Both the position numbers and the translations under genes were made by a program. From assembly GCA_035949055.1 (NCBI GenBank), contig DASZIO010000037.1:1-64000 (forward strand): a DNA stretch of 64,000 bases. The letters run 5' to 3'. Source of the DNA: Bog-756 sp035949055. GTDB taxonomy: Bacteria; Actinomycetota; Acidimicrobiia; Acidimicrobiales; RAAP-2. Under the pieces are notes generated by a model, which saw only the letters and a list, made by a program, of their open reading frames with translations, had not been told where the DNA came from and ran no database searches. Positions 62,352 to 64,000 of this stretch are shown one piece after another; position 1 is the first letter of the stretch; every line of letters begins with the position of its first letter.

Positions 62352-63248
62352 ATGACCGAGGCGGAACCGGTTAAGAGTCGCCCGTTCGTCGACGGGCTCT
62401 TCTTCGGGGAGTGCCCGCGCTGGCACGACGGGCGACTGTGGTACGTCGACTTCTACTGCAGTGCGGTGTGCTCTGCCGACGAGGCGGGCAACGCCCGGGT
62501 CGAGGTCGAGGTGCCGGGCGAGCCGGCCGGACTGGGCTGGCTGCCGGACGGACGTCTGCTGGTCGTGGCCCGCAAGCCACGCACCGTCCTGCGCCTGGAG
62601 CCGGACGGGACGCTCGCCCTCCACGGCGATCTCAATCCGACGGCCACGTTCTATGGCAACGACATGGTCGTCGACGCGGCGGGGCGCGCCTACGTCGGCA
62701 ACTTCGGGTTCGACCTCCACGGTGTCATCGAGGAGCGGGGCGAGTGGGCGCTGATGGAGCCCCCGGGTCCCCCCACCACTGCCGTGGTGCGCATCGATCC
62801 CGACGGCTCGGCCCAGGTGGCCGCGGACGGCCTCTCTTTCCCCAACGGGACGGTGATCACCCCTGACGGGAAGATGATGATCATGGCCGAGACCCTCGCC
62901 GGCCGGCTCACCGCCTTCGACATCGGCGACGACGGCGAGCTGACGGGCGGGCGGGTGTGGGCGTCACTCCCGTGGTGTGCACCCGACGGCATCTGCCTCG
63001 ACGCGGGCGGTCGGGTGTGGGTGGCCAACGCCATCTCGCCCGAGTGCCTGCTGGTGGCCGAAGGTGGGGAGATCGTGCGACGGGTGGGCACCAGCCAGAC
63101 CTGCTTCGCCTGCATGCTGGGCGGCTCCGACCGCCGCACCCTCTACATGATGACCGCGCCGACCAGCACCGAGTCGGTGGCGAGCATCACCCGGGCCGGC
63201 CGGATCGAGCAGGCCCGGGTCGAGGTGGGCGGGACGGGGCTGCCCTGA
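62352..63248 (+). CDS. SMP-30/gluconolactonase-family protein
   Basis: The protein has 298 residues from the ATG at 62352, which follows a GGGGAGTGAC site; the frame is open to 62256 without a good ribosome binding site. It is a six-bladed beta-propeller with the metal ligands Glu in FFGECPRWHD, Asn in SFPNGTVITPDG and Asp in CAPDGICLDAGG, which fits lactonase-type SMP-30 enzymes. It hydrolyses lactones or similar esters of unknown identity. It is in the same run as the ADC-family gene. Confidence 0.88.
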   Translation: MTEAEPVKSRPFVDGLFFGECPRWHDGRLWYVDFYCSAVCSADEAGNARVEVEVPGEPAGLGWLPDGRLLVVARKPRTVLRLEPDGTLALHGDLNPTATFYGNDMVVDAAGRAYVGNFGFDLHGVIEERGEWALMEPPGPPTTAVVRIDPDGSAQVAADGLSFPNGTVITPDGKMMIMAETLAGRLTAFDIGDDGELTGGRVWASLPWCAPDGICLDAGGRVWVANAISPECLLVAEGGEIVRRVGTSQTCFACMLGGSDRRTLYMMTAPTSTESVASITRAGRIEQARVEVGGTGLP

Positions 63249-63281
63249 GCCCACCGGCGTCGAGCCCGGGCAGGCCGCCCG

Positions 63282-64000
63282 TCAGCGAAGCTTGACCAGT
63301 GCCTTGCGCAGGCTGCGCACTCCTTGGCCGATGCGCTGCTCGTTCTCGATGAGGGCGAACCGCACGTGGTCGTCACCACCGGGCCCAAACCCGACGCCGG
63401 GGGAGGTGGCGACGTCGGCCTCGTTGACCAGGAACTTGGAGAACTCGAGCGATCCCATCTCGCGGTAGGGCTCGGGAACGGGCGCCCAGACGAACATGGT
63501 CCCCCGAGGCGGGGTGATTTCCCAGCCGATGCGGTTGAGGCCCTCGCACAGGGCGTCCCGGCGGGCCTGGTAGCACTCGTTGATGAGCTTCGGGTAGTCG
63601 GGGGCCTCGTTCATGGCCACGATGGCGGCGATCTGGATGGGCTGGAACGTGCCGTAGTCGAGATAGCTCTTGAGCTTGGTCAAGGCCTGCACGATGGCGG
63701 CGTTGCCCACGAGGAACCCGACCCGCCATCCGGCCATGGAGAAGGACTTGGTCAGGGTGTAGAGCTCGACGGCCACTTCCTTCGCTCCCGGCACCTGGAG
63801 AATCGACGGCGGCGTATACCCGTCGAAGGCGATGTCGGCGTAGGCGAAATCGTGGACCAGCACGATCTCGCGCTCTCGGGCGAACTCGACGAGCCGGGCC
63901 ATCCAGTCGAGGTCGACACATTCGGTGGTGGGGTTGTGCGGGAACGAGAGCACGACCAGGCGCGGCTTGGGCCAGGCCGACTCCCATGCCTCCATGAGGT
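63282..64000 (-). CDS. Class I/II aminotransferase (AlaC-like), 5' truncated
   Basis: The frame is open to the window's right edge, so the N-terminus lies outside. The visible 239 residues are the C-terminal two thirds. FPHNPTTECVDL is the conserved Asn-Pro region, VLVHDFAYADIAFDG the Asp/Tyr pair, and TLTKSFSMAGWRVGF carries the PLP-binding Lys. Near the C-terminus VRFALIENEQRI holds the carboxylate-binding Arg. The pattern fits alanine- or diaminopimelate-type aminotransferases (AlaC/DapL-like). The PLP enzyme acts in the cytosol. Confidence 0.88.
   Translation of the reverse strand, partial: LMEAWESAWPKPRLVVLSFPHNPTTECVDLDWMARLVEFAREREIVLVHDFAYADIAFDGYTPPSILQVPGAKEVAVELYTLTKSFSMAGWRVGFLVGNAAIVQALTKLKSYLDYGTFQPIQIAAIVAMNEAPDYPKLINECYQARRDALCEGLNRIGWEITPPRGTMFVWAPVPEPYREMGSLEFSKFLVNEADVATSPGVGFGPGGDDHVRFALIENEQRIGQGVRSLRKALVKLR

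Overview
The window is 64 kb of high-GC DNA. It suggests an actinobacterium, probably of the Acidimicrobiia type. The support is a WhiB iron-sulfur regulator, a C4 zinc-ribbon gene followed by a histidine phosphatase, a deazaflavin-type nitroreductase and an LLM-family enzyme, a class II cobalamin-dependent ribonucleotide reductase, frequent GTG starts, and an LPFTG surface protein beside a sortase. No rRNA, tRNA, CRISPR array or intact insertion sequence was recognised. The genus cannot be settled from the sequence alone.

Region 1 (1-14.7 kb) is loose, mostly monocistronic and accessory-looking, with somewhat lower GC and long gene-poor stretches. It holds the end of an alpha/beta hydrolase with a membrane tail, a secreted RCC1 propeller protein built from seven near-identical 150-bp units, and a deazaflavin nitroreductase carrying a zinc-ribbon tail. 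A divergent cupin/MarR pair, a class III cyclase, small SRPBCC, PEGA-like and RibD-like proteins, a hemerythrin-like protein and a secreted FN3 protein follow. The last major gene is a rifampicin phosphotransferase preceded by a palindrome that matches the rifamycin-associated element. An AT-richer islet at about 13.85-14.5 kb ends the region.

Region 2 (14.7-28.6 kb) is ordinary metabolism. It contains an LLM monooxygenase, an SRPBCC protein, an SDR, Ohr and a large polytopic membrane protein. A plus-strand run follows of ABM monooxygenase, zinc alcohol dehydrogenase, amidohydrolase and TetR regulator. The minus strand then carries whiB, a NUDIX hydrolase, a zinc-ribbon protein and a histidine phosphatase, and further on a low-molecular-weight tyrosine phosphatase.

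Region 3 (29-54 kb) is a large exopolysaccharide locus. It has at least six glycosyltransferase genes, a polyprenyl-phosphate sugar transferase, an O-antigen ligase/polymerase-like protein, a Wzz/BY-kinase fusion, a hexapeptide acyltransferase, a DUF4012 protein, a sortase and an LPFTG protein. Inside its minus-strand operon sits a complete amino-acid:[carrier-protein] module: a 4'-phosphopantetheinyl transferase, an acyl carrier protein, an acyl-CoA-dehydrogenase-like flavoprotein, a class II aaRS-like amino acid-[ACP] ligase, a DUF1839 protein and a GH2 glycosidase-like protein. The genes are overlapped or tightly packed. This is the most interesting part of the window. It suggests that an amino acid is activated, loaded on a carrier protein, possibly oxidised, and then attached to a glycan or glycolipid.

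Region 4 (54-64 kb) is core metabolism. It holds the B12-dependent ribonucleotide reductase, with a good sigma70-type promoter and two NrdR-like boxes about 31 bp apart, glycerol kinase, an ACT-domain protein, a 1-acylglycerol-phosphate acyltransferase, an acetoacetate decarboxylase-like protein, an SMP-30 lactonase and the 3' part of a class I/II aminotransferase.
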